Positions 8,797-17,860 of a DNA stretch of 64,000 bases are shown here, one piece after another. Location of the stretch: positions 34,313 through 98,312 of the forward strand of contig NZ_FTNL01000017.1 of the NCBI RefSeq assembly GCF_900156395.1, in the 5' to 3' direction. The position numbers and the translations under genes were made by a program. Every line of letters begins with the position of its first letter. Position 1 is the stretch's first letter. Below the pieces are notes generated by a model, which worked only from the letters and a program-made list of their open reading frames with translations, made no database searches and had not been told where the DNA came from. The DNA is from Fluoribacter gormanii (GTDB lineage Bacteria > Pseudomonadota > Gammaproteobacteria > Legionellales > Legionellaceae).

Positions 8797-11718
8797 ATGT
8801 TGAATAGAAGAAAATCATCTAAAAAAAGTGATTCATCAGAGAAATATTCTGCAATCAGTGGGTCTTTAAAGGGTATCCAAATTAATACGAAACGAACCGA
8901 TAGTATAGATAGATTAAACCAAGGAATAATAGAAATAAAAAAAGATAAAGAATTGTCTGATGATGTAAAAATTATTGCCCTCTTCGGTGTTTTTGTGAGG
9001 GAATATAATCGGATTGTAAAATCATTTGGTGGTGCAAATAGTAATTTAGGTAAATACATTAAAAATTTTTGTGCCCAGAATTTTGGTGTCGTTCTAGATC
9101 CAGCATTAAGCCATCATTTTGATCCAGGAAGTCTGATTCTACAAATTTTGAATTCGTTTGGCATCAAACCCTCTAATGAAAATCCCTCTGAGGAAGCCTC
9201 TTTATTAAAGACCAATACAAGAAGGGCAAATGAAGTGGAGTTTGCCTCAAAAAGTGATCCCGTGTTGGAAAGGCCAGAGGAAGTAATAGCCAAAGTAAGC
9301 CATTCACTAGATGACGCCCAAAATGATGGCGAGAAAATAGGTCAATTAACTTTACGTGATGACCCAAAACTGACGCGATTAGGAACTATGTTTGGTGCAA
9401 ACCAATTTTGTTATGGAGAAAAACCTGGTGGTGTAGAGCCTGGATTTAGGGCTATTGATATAAATGAACTATTTTTTAAAGAGCTGATCCAGATCTTAGA
9501 TCCAAAAAACTTGTCTTCTGAAAATCAACCTTATGATGCGAAAGCACTTAATAAATTGAGGGATAATTTGAGTAAAGAGGAAGACCTGAATCAAAAGAAA
9601 ATTATTTTTGCAAAATTTATTAATTCCCAGGTACAAGGCCCTCATGCTCAAGGTGATTTAGCCCCGGGAATCAAATGGCTTTGCGATGAAGTGAAAACGG
9701 CTGTTGCCCGAAATAATCAACTAAGTGCCTGGATGTATAAACTGGATTATGCAGAAAGACAAAAAGACAGAGTTAAAGCGAATAAAGAAGCAATAAGAGA
9801 ATTCGTCGGTACACATTTTGCCGGTATTTTTAGTGAACAAAACCAAAAACAGGAAATTGCCTGGGTTACTAACAAGGAAGGCGGAGTCCATGCCTTATTA
9901 GCTTGTGGTTGGAAAAATGATCTCAAAGAGTTTTCCGAATTCCTGCATGGTGGTTCTGAGCCTGATTATAATGGTGTGCTGGTTGAAGACAAGGATGCTC
10001 CCGTAAAAGAATCTAAAGAAGTTCCAGGATTAGCCAAGAATTTAATTTTGGGTATTGAACTTGGTGATCGAGATGGTATGGGTAAAAAAGCTCAAAACAA
10101 AGGTCTTGCAGATGAAGAATTTTATGGTTTTGATTACGGCAAGCCTTATGAAGGCAAAGGAGTCGCTTCAACTTTAAGTGATGATTTTTCATTTGAAGAC
10201 ACGTTTGCTAAAGTCCCAGCTATATTTAGAGGTTCTTCAAGCATCGGTTTGGCCCGCCATTTTATGTATCGAAACTACAGTGTTTTCTACGATACCGCTT
10301 TATCTGAGCGTATGGAAGGATTTCATTTATTGAGAAAAATGATTACTGGAGAAAACCCCAGCGAAGAAGTGATTGAAAGTCATCCAACGTTAAGGGAAGA
10401 ATTGGAACGAATTGAAAAACGCACCCCGTCCCCTCAAGACTTACTGGGTCAATTAGTGAGACTCAAAAACAAATGTGATCAAGAAAGTCCATTTCAGAAC
10501 TTAATCGATGCGCAAATCTTCGAAATATGCGCTGGAAAATCTAATTTTGATTTGTATTTTGCTCAAGTAAAAATGGAATTACTCGAGATGGGGATTAATA
10601 AAAATATGAATTATCAAGAACTCGCAGACTATATTGAGTTTATCAATGAAATGCAAGTCACTGCATCTAACAGCAATCAACAGATATTGGACACGTTCGA
10701 AAAACGAAGATTATTAACTGCTCAAGAAATTGATCTCCTCGATCACTTGGAAAAATATTTCTCACCGACTTCAGTAATGTCCCATGATGGCGAGGTTTTT
10801 CTGAGGAAGATGCGCTTTGATCCGCAAAGTAGCAGAATTCCATTTCAATTAAGTAAAGAAACGAATGGAACTTATACTTTAACTACAACAAACAAAGATC
10901 TTGTTAATCAATTAAGCCAGGAGTTTGGCCTCACGTGTGAACAAAATGATGCAGGATTAAGCTGCAATATAGGTAAAAATGCACTGGAACAATTAATAAT
11001 TGATGCTAAAGATAAATATGATAAAAAAAGGGAGGATTTACTGATTAAACCCACCTATAAGTTAATTACTTTTCCACATTTAGTCACTTTATTGAATCAA
11101 GATAATTCCCCCAGCAATCCTAAAGTTTCTATTGGCTTTTTATGGAGAGAAGACAACAGTTTGTCACTTCGAATCACTGCAAAAACTGAGCAACAAAAAG
11201 AACTGGTAAAAAAAATATTCGGACATGAGTATACCAAAAGATCTATACGGGTTGAAATTCCATCTGGAGAGCTTACCAATGTTAGAAAACACATTGAAAA
11301 AACGCATGAAGAGTATTTGAAACTCAACACAAAAACCCAGGCAGAGCAAAGAGAGCCTACAATCCCAGTAGTATCTCAATCTACGAAAAAGACAAATAAA
11401 TGGAGTGATTTTCATGAGAATTCAAAAGCTGAAACTCAAGAAAAGGCAAAACATTGCGAATTATTAGAACGATTTAGTAGGCTCATTCCTGACAACGAGG
11501 TTTTAGGTCACATTAAAAATGTAATTGAAGAGGTCACCGATCTCAAAATTATTGAACAATTATTGTCATATAATGATAGTACATTGTCTTCACCTGAAAA
11601 CGTTCAAGCGATTGTTGGCGAGAATTTTACCAAAGTTAAAGTCATTAGTGATGAAATGATTGGAACTCAACAACCGGATGCATTGAGCTTAAAGCAAGAT
11701 TTTTCAATAGCTCGCTAG
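8797..11718 (+). CDS. Large unknown protein with kinase-like motif pair, candidate effector
   Basis: The protein has 973 residues. The ATG at 8797 is chosen because GAGG lies 8 nt upstream; an in-frame ATG at 8773 lacks such a site. There is no signal peptide or membrane segment. LGIELGDRDGMGKK (GDRD at 423-426) is followed 20 residues later by FYGFDYGKP (FDYG at 445-448). The spacing recalls the catalytic loop and metal-binding DFG-type motif of phosphoinositide or protein kinases, and an upstream HALLACGW segment could belong to the same fold. The C-terminal third is charged and helical. I recognise no named homologue. The size, charge and lack of relatives fit a Dot/Icm substrate; both the kinase reading and the effector role are inference. 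Confidence 0.75.
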   Translation: MLNRRKSSKKSDSSEKYSAISGSLKGIQINTKRTDSIDRLNQGIIEIKKDKELSDDVKIIALFGVFVREYNRIVKSFGGANSNLGKYIKNFCAQNFGVVLDPALSHHFDPGSLILQILNSFGIKPSNENPSEEASLLKTNTRRANEVEFASKSDPVLERPEEVIAKVSHSLDDAQNDGEKIGQLTLRDDPKLTRLGTMFGANQFCYGEKPGGVEPGFRAIDINELFFKELIQILDPKNLSSENQPYDAKALNKLRDNLSKEEDLNQKKIIFAKFINSQVQGPHAQGDLAPGIKWLCDEVKTAVARNNQLSAWMYKLDYAERQKDRVKANKEAIREFVGTHFAGIFSEQNQKQEIAWVTNKEGGVHALLACGWKNDLKEFSEFLHGGSEPDYNGVLVEDKDAPVKESKEVPGLAKNLILGIELGDRDGMGKKAQNKGLADEEFYGFDYGKPYEGKGVASTLSDDFSFEDTFAKVPAIFRGSSSIGLARHFMYRNYSVFYDTALSERMEGFHLLRKMITGENPSEEVIESHPTLREELERIEKRTPSPQDLLGQLVRLKNKCDQESPFQNLIDAQIFEICAGKSNFDLYFAQVKMELLEMGINKNMNYQELADYIEFINEMQVTASNSNQQILDTFEKRRLLTAQEIDLLDHLEKYFSPTSVMSHDGEVFLRKMRFDPQSSRIPFQLSKETNGTYTLTTTNKDLVNQLSQEFGLTCEQNDAGLSCNIGKNALEQLIIDAKDKYDKKREDLLIKPTYKLITFPHLVTLLNQDNSPSNPKVSIGFLWREDNSLSLRITAKTEQQKELVKKIFGHEYTKRSIRVEIPSGELTNVRKHIEKTHEEYLKLNTKTQAEQREPTIPVVSQSTKKTNKWSDFHENSKAETQEKAKHCELLERFSRLIPDNEVLGHIKNVIEEVTDLKIIEQLLSYNDSTLSSPENVQAIVGENFTKVKVISDEMIGTQQPDALSLKQDFSIAR

Positions 11719-12219
11719 TAAACAATCCCGACTAGAAATATCGCCATTGAGCAATATAGTTTTAAAACATCAGCCCTAGAAAAATCAGAGCCCATAAAAT
11801 TAATGCGAGATAAAACAGCTTTTTTTAATATGGCATCATTAAATTCACTATATGAAAAATTGCCTCCATCAATGATAAAACGTATTGCAGAACAACTTAC
11901 AAAATTCGAGAATTGGCGGTTATTGTCCCATAAGGATTCAAACGAAGCTGACTATCAATGTAGCAAAAAATTACAAAAGAATTAACTCATCAATCGTCAT
12001 TTCGATTAATTCAGCTTTTGAAGAGCCCCCCATTTTTGCGTTCCTCCTTTCGGCAACAGCAATAGTGAGGCAACGATGCAATTTACATACTTATTTGGAC
12101 ATGGCTTCGGCAACAGGTATTTTGAGGCAATGCGTATCTTTCTATGAGAGTCTTCAATTATTTGTTTTATTTATCAATGTACTTTAATATGCACAACATT
12201 TCTTTGGAGACACTCAAAT
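11719..12219. other. Gene-poor stretch
   Basis: These 501 bp separate two Legionella-type unknown genes. One 60-codon frame (11803-11985) is listed separately with low confidence. No RNA gene or terminator stands out. Confidence 0.4.
11803..11985 (+). CDS. Small hypothetical protein (doubtful)
   Basis: A 60-codon frame predicts a basic, mostly helical peptide. No ribosome site precedes the ATG and no family is recognised. The segment from MASLNSLYEKLPPSMIKRI onwards has plausible amino-acid usage, so it could be the remnant of a longer gene. Confidence 0.25.
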   Translation: MRDKTAFFNMASLNSLYEKLPPSMIKRIAEQLTKFENWRLLSHKDSNEADYQCSKKLQKN

Positions 12220-12666
12220 ATGTCTAAATCACGTACACTAGAATCAAATTTTAAAGGTTCTGCTGCACTAATTTCACAGTCATTTTTCTATGATAATGAA
12301 GTTAAGCCTTTTGAGCCTTTCCATTCATCCTTAGATGCATTAACTCGTTTTGCGGGCATATTTACTGGTATGGGATATACTGCAGGCTATTCCTTCTATT
12401 TTGCCTTCAAATGTGTAGGAGCTATATTACACCTAAATGAACTCGATAGTGATCGTGGGGCAGTTCCAGCAATATTTGCAGGTGGTGTATCTCTTGGCTA
12501 TTTACTACTTACTTTAGGAGCGATCCCATTAAATACAATTGATTTTGTAGGCTCGACATTCAACACAATTAGGAACTCTTCAGCTCGTAGTACTTTGCAA
12601 GAAAATGCAGAAAATCTTGCTGAGTCCAGCGATGTTTCATCACAAGAGATTCGTGTTAGACCATAA
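12220..12666 (+). CDS. Small membrane protein, unknown
   Basis: This 148-residue protein has two hydrophobic segments, near 46-68 (from FAGIFTGMGY to VGAIL) and 82-108 (from VPAIFAGGVS to IDFV), and hydrophilic ends. The Gly-rich helices suggest an inner-membrane hairpin, or insertion into host membranes if it is secreted. GGAG lies about 11 nt before the ATG. I do not recognise a family. It stands alone between unknown genes. Confidence 0.6.
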   Translation: MSKSRTLESNFKGSAALISQSFFYDNEVKPFEPFHSSLDALTRFAGIFTGMGYTAGYSFYFAFKCVGAILHLNELDSDRGAVPAIFAGGVSLGYLLLTLGAIPLNTIDFVGSTFNTIRNSSARSTLQENAENLAESSDVSSQEIRVRP

Positions 12667-12767
12667 TATGGGAGACTGTAAGAAGTATTTTTAAGATCTA
12701 AAAGTACTAGCACTACCTGACACAACAGTGACGAAAACGTGCCAACTTTTGAAGCTGTCTTATGTAG

Positions 12768-12896
12768 ATGCCCCCCTTCATAGCCAAAAAGCTTGAAGAA
12801 TTCACTGATGGAAACTATAAAAATAATGATTATTGGGATTGTAAGGATTTACAAACACATTTAAATTACCTTTACAAGGAACCTTCCTTTAAATAA
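12768..12896 (+). pseudogene. Short reading frame, possible gene remnant
   Basis: A 42-residue frame with protein-like composition (KKLEEFTDGNYKNNDYWD segment) starts directly after an in-frame stop and has no ribosome site. A CCCCCC run at 12771-12776 lies at the point where an upstream frame could have continued into this one, so a frameshifted remnant is possible. Function is unknown. Confidence 0.2.
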
Positions 12897-12930
12897 ATTA
12901 ACAGCCAAACTTACAAATAAGGGATTATTT

Positions 12931-14169
12931 TTGAAGAAACGGATTGCAGTGATTGGTTCAGGGATATCTGGTTTAACGAGCTCCTATATTTTAAGCAAAA
13001 ACTATGATGTTTCATTATTTGAAGCCAACAATTATCTTGGTGGTCATACAAATACCCTATCTGTAGAAACTGAAGAAGCGACATACTCAATCGATACCGG
13101 ATTCATTGTGTTTAACAAAAGAACCTACCCTAACTTTTGTAAATTGCTCGAAGAGTTAAATGTTCCAATTCAACCTAGTGAAATGAGTTTTAGCTATCGC
13201 TCGGATCGACGCGGTCTTGAGTATAGTGGCCATAATTTAAATACACTTTTTTCAGATCGTCGAAACCTATTTAAGTTAGACTTTTATCGTCTAATCAAAG
13301 ACATTATTGTATTTAATTCCGACGCAAAAAAATTCTTAGATCGAACTAATAATCTCGAAATAACCATCAATGACTTCATCACAGAAAACAAATACTCGGA
13401 GCAATTTATAGAATCTTATCTAGTTCCAATGATGGCTTCTATTTGGTCTAAATATAAAGAAGATACACTAAATTGTTCTGCTAGTTTTATACTAAAATTT
13501 TACAATAACCATGGGCTTCTTGATTTATACAACCGACCTATGTGGTATGTTATTAGGAATGGTTCGAAAAACTATATCGTACCTATGATTAAGAAACTTA
13601 AAGATCAAATATACTTAAATTCTAAAGTAGATTTAATCAAACGAGAAAATAATAAGATCGCGATAGTAACCAACTCCCAAGAGCACGTTTTTGATGCTGT
13701 TGTATGCGCGACTCATAGCGATCAAGCCCTAACCATGCTTGAGAAACCTACTCATGAAGAAATCGGCATTTTGTCAGCAATCAAATATACTGAAAACGAG
13801 GTAGTGCTTCATAAAGACAGAAATATAATGCCAAAAAATAAAAGGGCTTGGGCAAGTTGGAATTACTTTGATAACCAAGGCACAGCGCCCACACTCACCT
13901 ACTATATGAATCGATTGCAGTCAATTAAATCCAATCATGATTTTTTTGTATCGGTTAATCTTGCAAATGAAATTGCTGAAAATCAAATAGTCCAATCATT
14001 TAAATATGCGCATCCCTGTTTGAATGTGTCTGCCTTAAAAGCGCAACAGCAAATTGCTTTGATTAATGGAATGAATAATACGTACTATGTCGGAAGTTAT
14101 TGGGGTTATGGCTTTCATGAAGATGGAGTCAATAGTGCGATAAATACGTGTAAGCTGCTAGGAACCTAG
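12931..14169 (+). CDS. NAD(P)/FAD-dependent oxidoreductase of the CFA cluster
   Basis: This 412-residue flavoprotein resembles amine oxidase and phytoene desaturase. It opens with the dinucleotide-binding loop IGSGISGL (8-15) and then FEANNYLGGHTNTL, the FAD-contacting Gly-Gly-His segment typical of this subfamily. The C-terminus carries YYVGSYWGYGFHEDGVNSA, the second FAD-binding strand. The start codon is TTG, with AAGGGA upstream. This family sits next to DUF1365 and cyclopropane synthase genes in many proteobacteria, as here, where the next gene begins at the following base. Its substrate in lipid modification is not established. Confidence 0.88.
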   Translation: MKKRIAVIGSGISGLTSSYILSKNYDVSLFEANNYLGGHTNTLSVETEEATYSIDTGFIVFNKRTYPNFCKLLEELNVPIQPSEMSFSYRSDRRGLEYSGHNLNTLFSDRRNLFKLDFYRLIKDIIVFNSDAKKFLDRTNNLEITINDFITENKYSEQFIESYLVPMMASIWSKYKEDTLNCSASFILKFYNNHGLLDLYNRPMWYVIRNGSKNYIVPMIKKLKDQIYLNSKVDLIKRENNKIAIVTNSQEHVFDAVVCATHSDQALTMLEKPTHEEIGILSAIKYTENEVVLHKDRNIMPKNKRAWASWNYFDNQGTAPTLTYYMNRLQSIKSNHDFFVSVNLANEIAENQIVQSFKYAHPCLNVSALKAQQQIALINGMNNTYYVGSYWGYGFHEDGVNSAINTCKLLGT

Positions 14170-14925
14170 ATGATGAAGCATCTAATTTTTACGGGTCATG
14201 TGCGACATCGCCGTTTTTTTCCTAAACGGCATCAATTTTCATATAAATTATTTATGTTCTGTTTTGATCTGGCTAACATAAATACTTCATTCAGAGACAT
14301 CAAACACGTATCCATAGAGAAATTTAATTGGTTTTCATTTAGACGAAAACATTATCTTAATGAATCGACTATGCCTCTTGATGAATATGCTCGTCAGTTG
14401 ATAATGAGTCGGTATGGAACGTACCCAAAGGGAAAAATCTATTTATTAACCCAACTGAGTTGTTTAGGGTATTGCTTTAACCCCATCAGTATTTATTTTC
14501 TCTTTGATGAAGCGAATCAAAATTTGGACTATTTAATTTTGGAAGTCACGAACACCCCTTGGGGAGAGCGGCATAATTATATTCTTAAGCATTCAGCCAA
14601 ACCTAAGAATGAAATCTATTCTTATCAATTTCAAAAAGAGCTGCATGTATCACCATTCATGTCTATGAATTATACCTATCGAATCAATTTAAAATTAAAT
14701 CAACAAAAAATAGTTGTTCATATGGAAAATTATTGTGAGGGAAAAAAGGATTTTGATGCGACATTAACATTAAAGGCCGAGGATAACTCATCCATTAAAA
14801 AGGTATTCTGGAAGCATCCGTTAATGACCTATAAAGTTGCGGCTGCAATTTATTGGCAAGCATTAAAATTATGGATTAAGGGTGTTCCATTTCATGCCCA
14901 CCCACGATCAAATAAAAGGACATAG
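14170..14925 (+). CDS. DUF1365 family protein
   Basis: The protein has 251 residues. HVRHRRFFPKRHQFSYKLFMF near the N-terminus and LGYCFNPISIYFLFD in the middle are hallmarks of DUF1365, followed by EVTNTPWGERHNYIL. It begins immediately after the stop of the FAD oxidoreductase. DUF1365 members are consistently found with CfaS-like enzymes and are thought to act in fatty-acid modification; the reaction is unknown. Translational coupling to both neighbours is likely. Confidence 0.9.
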   Translation: MMKHLIFTGHVRHRRFFPKRHQFSYKLFMFCFDLANINTSFRDIKHVSIEKFNWFSFRRKHYLNESTMPLDEYARQLIMSRYGTYPKGKIYLLTQLSCLGYCFNPISIYFLFDEANQNLDYLILEVTNTPWGERHNYILKHSAKPKNEIYSYQFQKELHVSPFMSMNYTYRINLKLNQQKIVVHMENYCEGKKDFDATLTLKAEDNSSIKKVFWKHPLMTYKVAAAIYWQALKLWIKGVPFHAHPRSNKRT

Positions 14926-14926
14926 C

Positions 14927-16144
14927 ATGAACCAAAATAATTATTTATCCACTCTGAGTGTAAGATTCTGCAAAAAAATCTTTTTTAAGTTATTAAATGG
15001 CATCACACATGGGGCTGTCGAAGTCAATGATCATGAGAGCCGCTATGTATTTGGTCATGAACAAGAAAAAAATGATTTAATTCCTACAATCAATATAAAT
15101 AATCCCAATGCTTATAGAGCAATCCTTCTTGGAGGCTCTGTTGGTGCTGGAAAAAGTTACATCGATGGAAATTGGGATACAAACGACCTACAAAAATTGA
15201 TTACACTTTTTATTAAAAATGACTCCCTCTTCAATAATATTGAAAGTCCCATCGCTCGTTTTTTTAATTTGATGAGAACCATAAGCTATAAATTAAAAAA
15301 TAATTCAGTTCGTCGCGCTAAAGAGAATATTCTGGCCCATTACGACTTAGGAAATGATTTCTTTAAATTAATTCTCGACCCCTCAATGATGTATTCTTGC
15401 GCGCTTTATAAACCATCGGATATCAGCTTGGAGGAAGCTTCTAAGAAAAAAATTCAAGCTATATGTAGTGCATTGCAACTTAAACCCAGTGATCATATAT
15501 TGGAAATAGGCACAGGATGGGGTGGATTTGCTTGTTATGCAGCGCAAGAGTATGGCTGTAAGGTGACCACAACGACCATTTCAGAAAAACAATACCTTTA
15601 TGTCAAAGAAAAAATCAGTCAATTGGGCTTAGACAATCAGATTCAATTATTAAAAGAAGATTACAGAAAGCTTTCTGGACAATACGATAAAGTAGTTTCA
15701 ATCGAGATGATTGAGGCAGTTGGACATAAATATTTTGATACCTTTTTTCAACAATGTAATCAGCTTCTTAAACCTGAAGGTTTATTCTTCTTACAGGCAA
15801 TCGTAATTAATGATCAAGCCTATGAAGCAGCAAAAGATGAGGTCGATTTTATTAAAAAATATATTTTCCCTGGCGGCTGCTTGCCCTCGGTGTTTTCGAT
15901 AAATAAATCAATTGCCAGCAAAACCACCTTGCAATTGCTGTCATTTGAAGACATAGGACAACATTATGTTTCTACTTTGAATGATTGGCATAAAAAATTA
16001 TTAGCAAATAAACAAGAAATTCTTGCACAAGGATTTACTGAGTCTTTTATTCGAACCTGGGAATTCTATTTTTTTTATTGTGCCGCGGGCTTCCAGACCA
16101 ATTACATTAGTGATATTCATGCCTTGTGGCGAAAGAGAAGATGA
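14927..16144 (+). CDS. cfa: Cyclopropane-fatty-acyl-phospholipid synthase family protein
   Basis: The enzyme transfers a methylene from SAM to unsaturated phospholipid acyl chains. The protein has 405 residues; the ATG at 14927 lies one base past the DUF1365 stop with AAAAGGA upstream. It shows NILAHYDLGNDFFKLILDP (CfaS N-terminal signature), MMYSCALY, the SAM loop ILEIGTGWGGFACYAA, and VSIEMIEAVGHKYF with the Glu characteristic of this family. The stop overlaps the start of the next gene by ATGA. Confidence 0.93.
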   Translation: MNQNNYLSTLSVRFCKKIFFKLLNGITHGAVEVNDHESRYVFGHEQEKNDLIPTININNPNAYRAILLGGSVGAGKSYIDGNWDTNDLQKLITLFIKNDSLFNNIESPIARFFNLMRTISYKLKNNSVRRAKENILAHYDLGNDFFKLILDPSMMYSCALYKPSDISLEEASKKKIQAICSALQLKPSDHILEIGTGWGGFACYAAQEYGCKVTTTTISEKQYLYVKEKISQLGLDNQIQLLKEDYRKLSGQYDKVVSIEMIEAVGHKYFDTFFQQCNQLLKPEGLFFLQAIVINDQAYEAAKDEVDFIKKYIFPGGCLPSVFSINKSIASKTTLQLLSFEDIGQHYVSTLNDWHKKLLANKQEILAQGFTESFIRTWEFYFFYCAAGFQTNYISDIHALWRKRR

Positions 16145-16677
16145 AGACATTACATTACCTGATTCATACAATTGCTTACTATGTAGCTTGGTTTGCATGC
16201 ATCCTACTTGCTGCTCGCGGATATGCATGGATAAGCCCTCTTATTGTAGTTGCTTGTGTTTTGTTGCAATTGTACTGGCAACATCAAACGAGAAGGCCCC
16301 TACAAGGGCTATGGCTTTTATTAGCGATAGTCGTCTCTATCAGTACTCTGGTCGATAGCACTCTGGTTTATAAAGGAATTGTAATTTATTCAGCAAACCC
16401 CTTTTCTCCCTATTTTACTTCTCCTTGGATGATGACTATATGGATAAGTTTTACGGTTGTTTTATATGCCACATTAAGTAGCCTATTCGATCACCTGCTT
16501 TTGCTCGGGCTTTTGTCATGTGCAGGCTTTTCGTTGGCATTTCGCATTGGAGGAAGCTTGGGCGCTGCTTTTTTTCCTTATGGCAGCGATATAACTTGTC
16601 TTTTTATTGGGTTAATTTGGTCTCTTTTATTGCCATTTTGCGTCTACTGTTACCAAAAAGTAAAGGAGAGTAAATAA
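16141..16677 (+). CDS. DUF2878 family membrane protein
   Basis: This 178-residue protein is very hydrophobic with about five membrane helices. The ATG at 16141 overlaps the cfa stop (ATGA), which fixes the start; a GTG five codons upstream is less likely. The LLLAIVVSISTLVDS segment and the Gly-rich tail from AFRIGGSLGAAF onwards match DUF2878, a family of unknown function found in CFA clusters. It ends overlapping the next ATG by one base. Confidence 0.85.
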   Translation: MKTLHYLIHTIAYYVAWFACILLAARGYAWISPLIVVACVLLQLYWQHQTRRPLQGLWLLLAIVVSISTLVDSTLVYKGIVIYSANPFSPYFTSPWMMTIWISFTVVLYATLSSLFDHLLLLGLLSCAGFSLAFRIGGSLGAAFFPYGSDITCLFIGLIWSLLLPFCVYCYQKVKESK

Positions 16678-17450
16678 TGTATGCTCTCTGTACCGTAGTA
16701 ATTTATCTTATTTTACAAATGAGTTTCATGTGGGGATTATATCGAATTCTAAAAAATCCTTCCGTTGTTGATGTTTCATGGTCATTAGGGTTAATGGTTT
16801 CAGGTTTAATTTATTTAAGTTTAACTACGCTAAATACTCGTACTTTGATTATTGGTTGTCTTCTCATTCTATGGGCCTTACGCCTTGCAATCTATCTATG
16901 GTACACCCGAATAAGAAAAGGACATGTTGATAAGCGCTATCTCGAACTGAGTTCAAATTGGAAAATAAGCCCCTCTCTCGGTTTTTTTATTAACTTCCAA
17001 CTCCAAGGACTATTGATTCTAATTATTTCAAGTGTATTTTTTCTGATTAGCAAATCAGGACTGACTCATATTTCCTTATTAGATAGCATTGCATTTTGCA
17101 TTATTTTAGTCGGAATCATGGGTGAGACTTTGGCCGATTTGCAGCTGCAACGTTTCAAAACTCGACACAAAGGGGAAGTTTGTAACGAAGGCTTATGGAA
17201 TTATTCTCGTCACCCCAATTATTTTTTTGATTGGTTGAGTTGGATGGGATTCGCCTTATTTGCGATACAGTCAAATATTGGGTACTTAAGCATACTTTCT
17301 CCTTTAATGCTTTATGTCATTTTTACCCGTATGACAGGTCCCTTGACCGAAAGAGGTTCCATACAATCAAGAGGACAAAAATACATTGCATATCAAAAGC
17401 AAACCTCAATGTTTTTCCCTTGGTTCAAGAAAAAAATCGATTCTGAATGA
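16677..17450 (+). CDS. DUF1295 family membrane protein (steroid-reductase-like fold)
   Basis: This 257-residue protein has six or seven membrane helices. It carries SVVDVSWSLG early and LWNYSRHPNYFFDWLSWMG late. The second is the conserved cofactor-binding region shared by DUF1295, isoprenylcysteine methyltransferases and steroid 5-alpha reductases. AAAGGAG precedes the ATG, which overlaps the DUF2878 stop. It is the last gene of the five-gene CFA operon; its 3' end overlaps the convergent DUF2177 gene by 26 bp. Confidence 0.87.
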   Translation: MYALCTVVIYLILQMSFMWGLYRILKNPSVVDVSWSLGLMVSGLIYLSLTTLNTRTLIIGCLLILWALRLAIYLWYTRIRKGHVDKRYLELSSNWKISPSLGFFINFQLQGLLILIISSVFFLISKSGLTHISLLDSIAFCIILVGIMGETLADLQLQRFKTRHKGEVCNEGLWNYSRHPNYFFDWLSWMGFALFAIQSNIGYLSILSPLMLYVIFTRMTGPLTERGSIQSRGQKYIAYQKQTSMFFPWFKKKIDSE

Positions 17451-17838
17451 AGACCGCAAATAGACTACTCAAACCACATAACACCATTCCCCAAATAAAA
17501 TCGATTAGGGTTATCTTCCAAGGCCAGCTTGCGAGGATTGAGTAATTGGTAAAATCATATATCCCATAGGTCACAAGACCAAGGATTATTCCTCCAGCTA
17601 ATGCTTGCAGGTAATTACCTTGTGCGCCAGGAAGAACAAAATAAAGAATGCCTAAGGTGATGCAAACATAAACAACTGCTGCTGCCCACCAAATAGGCGC
17701 CATTCCCTCAGTTGATTTACGTAACAACATGCCGATGTGTTCTGCATAAATACTTTTGGCAATGAAGCCTAACCAAATCATGTCCAGTACAAAGACACAA
17801 ATCATCGTGAAGAAAAAAAGCCCTATAAGTTTCATCAT
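17425..17838 (-). CDS. DUF2177 family membrane protein
   Basis: This 137-residue protein has four predicted membrane helices. The N-terminal pattern DMIWLGFIAKSIYAEHIG and the later YDFTNYSILASWPW are typical of DUF2177. It is 22 bp downstream of the desaturase gene and probably its co-transcribed partner. Function is unknown. In many genomes DUF2177 genes accompany the CFA/photolyase gene set, which agrees with the surroundings. Confidence 0.87.
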   Translation of the reverse strand: MMKLIGLFFFTMICVFVLDMIWLGFIAKSIYAEHIGMLLRKSTEGMAPIWWAAAVVYVCITLGILYFVLPGAQGNYLQALAGGIILGLVTYGIYDFTNYSILASWPWKITLIDFIWGMVLCGLSSLFAVFIQNRFFS

Positions 17839-17860
17839 AGTTCTCCATAAATAGCAACAA

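Noticed and set aside
11885..12187. 100-codon frame
   Set aside because: It has low-quality composition with no start site, overlapping another weak frame; no support for coding.
16023..16358. 111-codon plus-strand frame over the cfa/DUF2878 junction
   Set aside because: It is a shadow of two well-supported genes in other frames, Cys-rich and without family signals.
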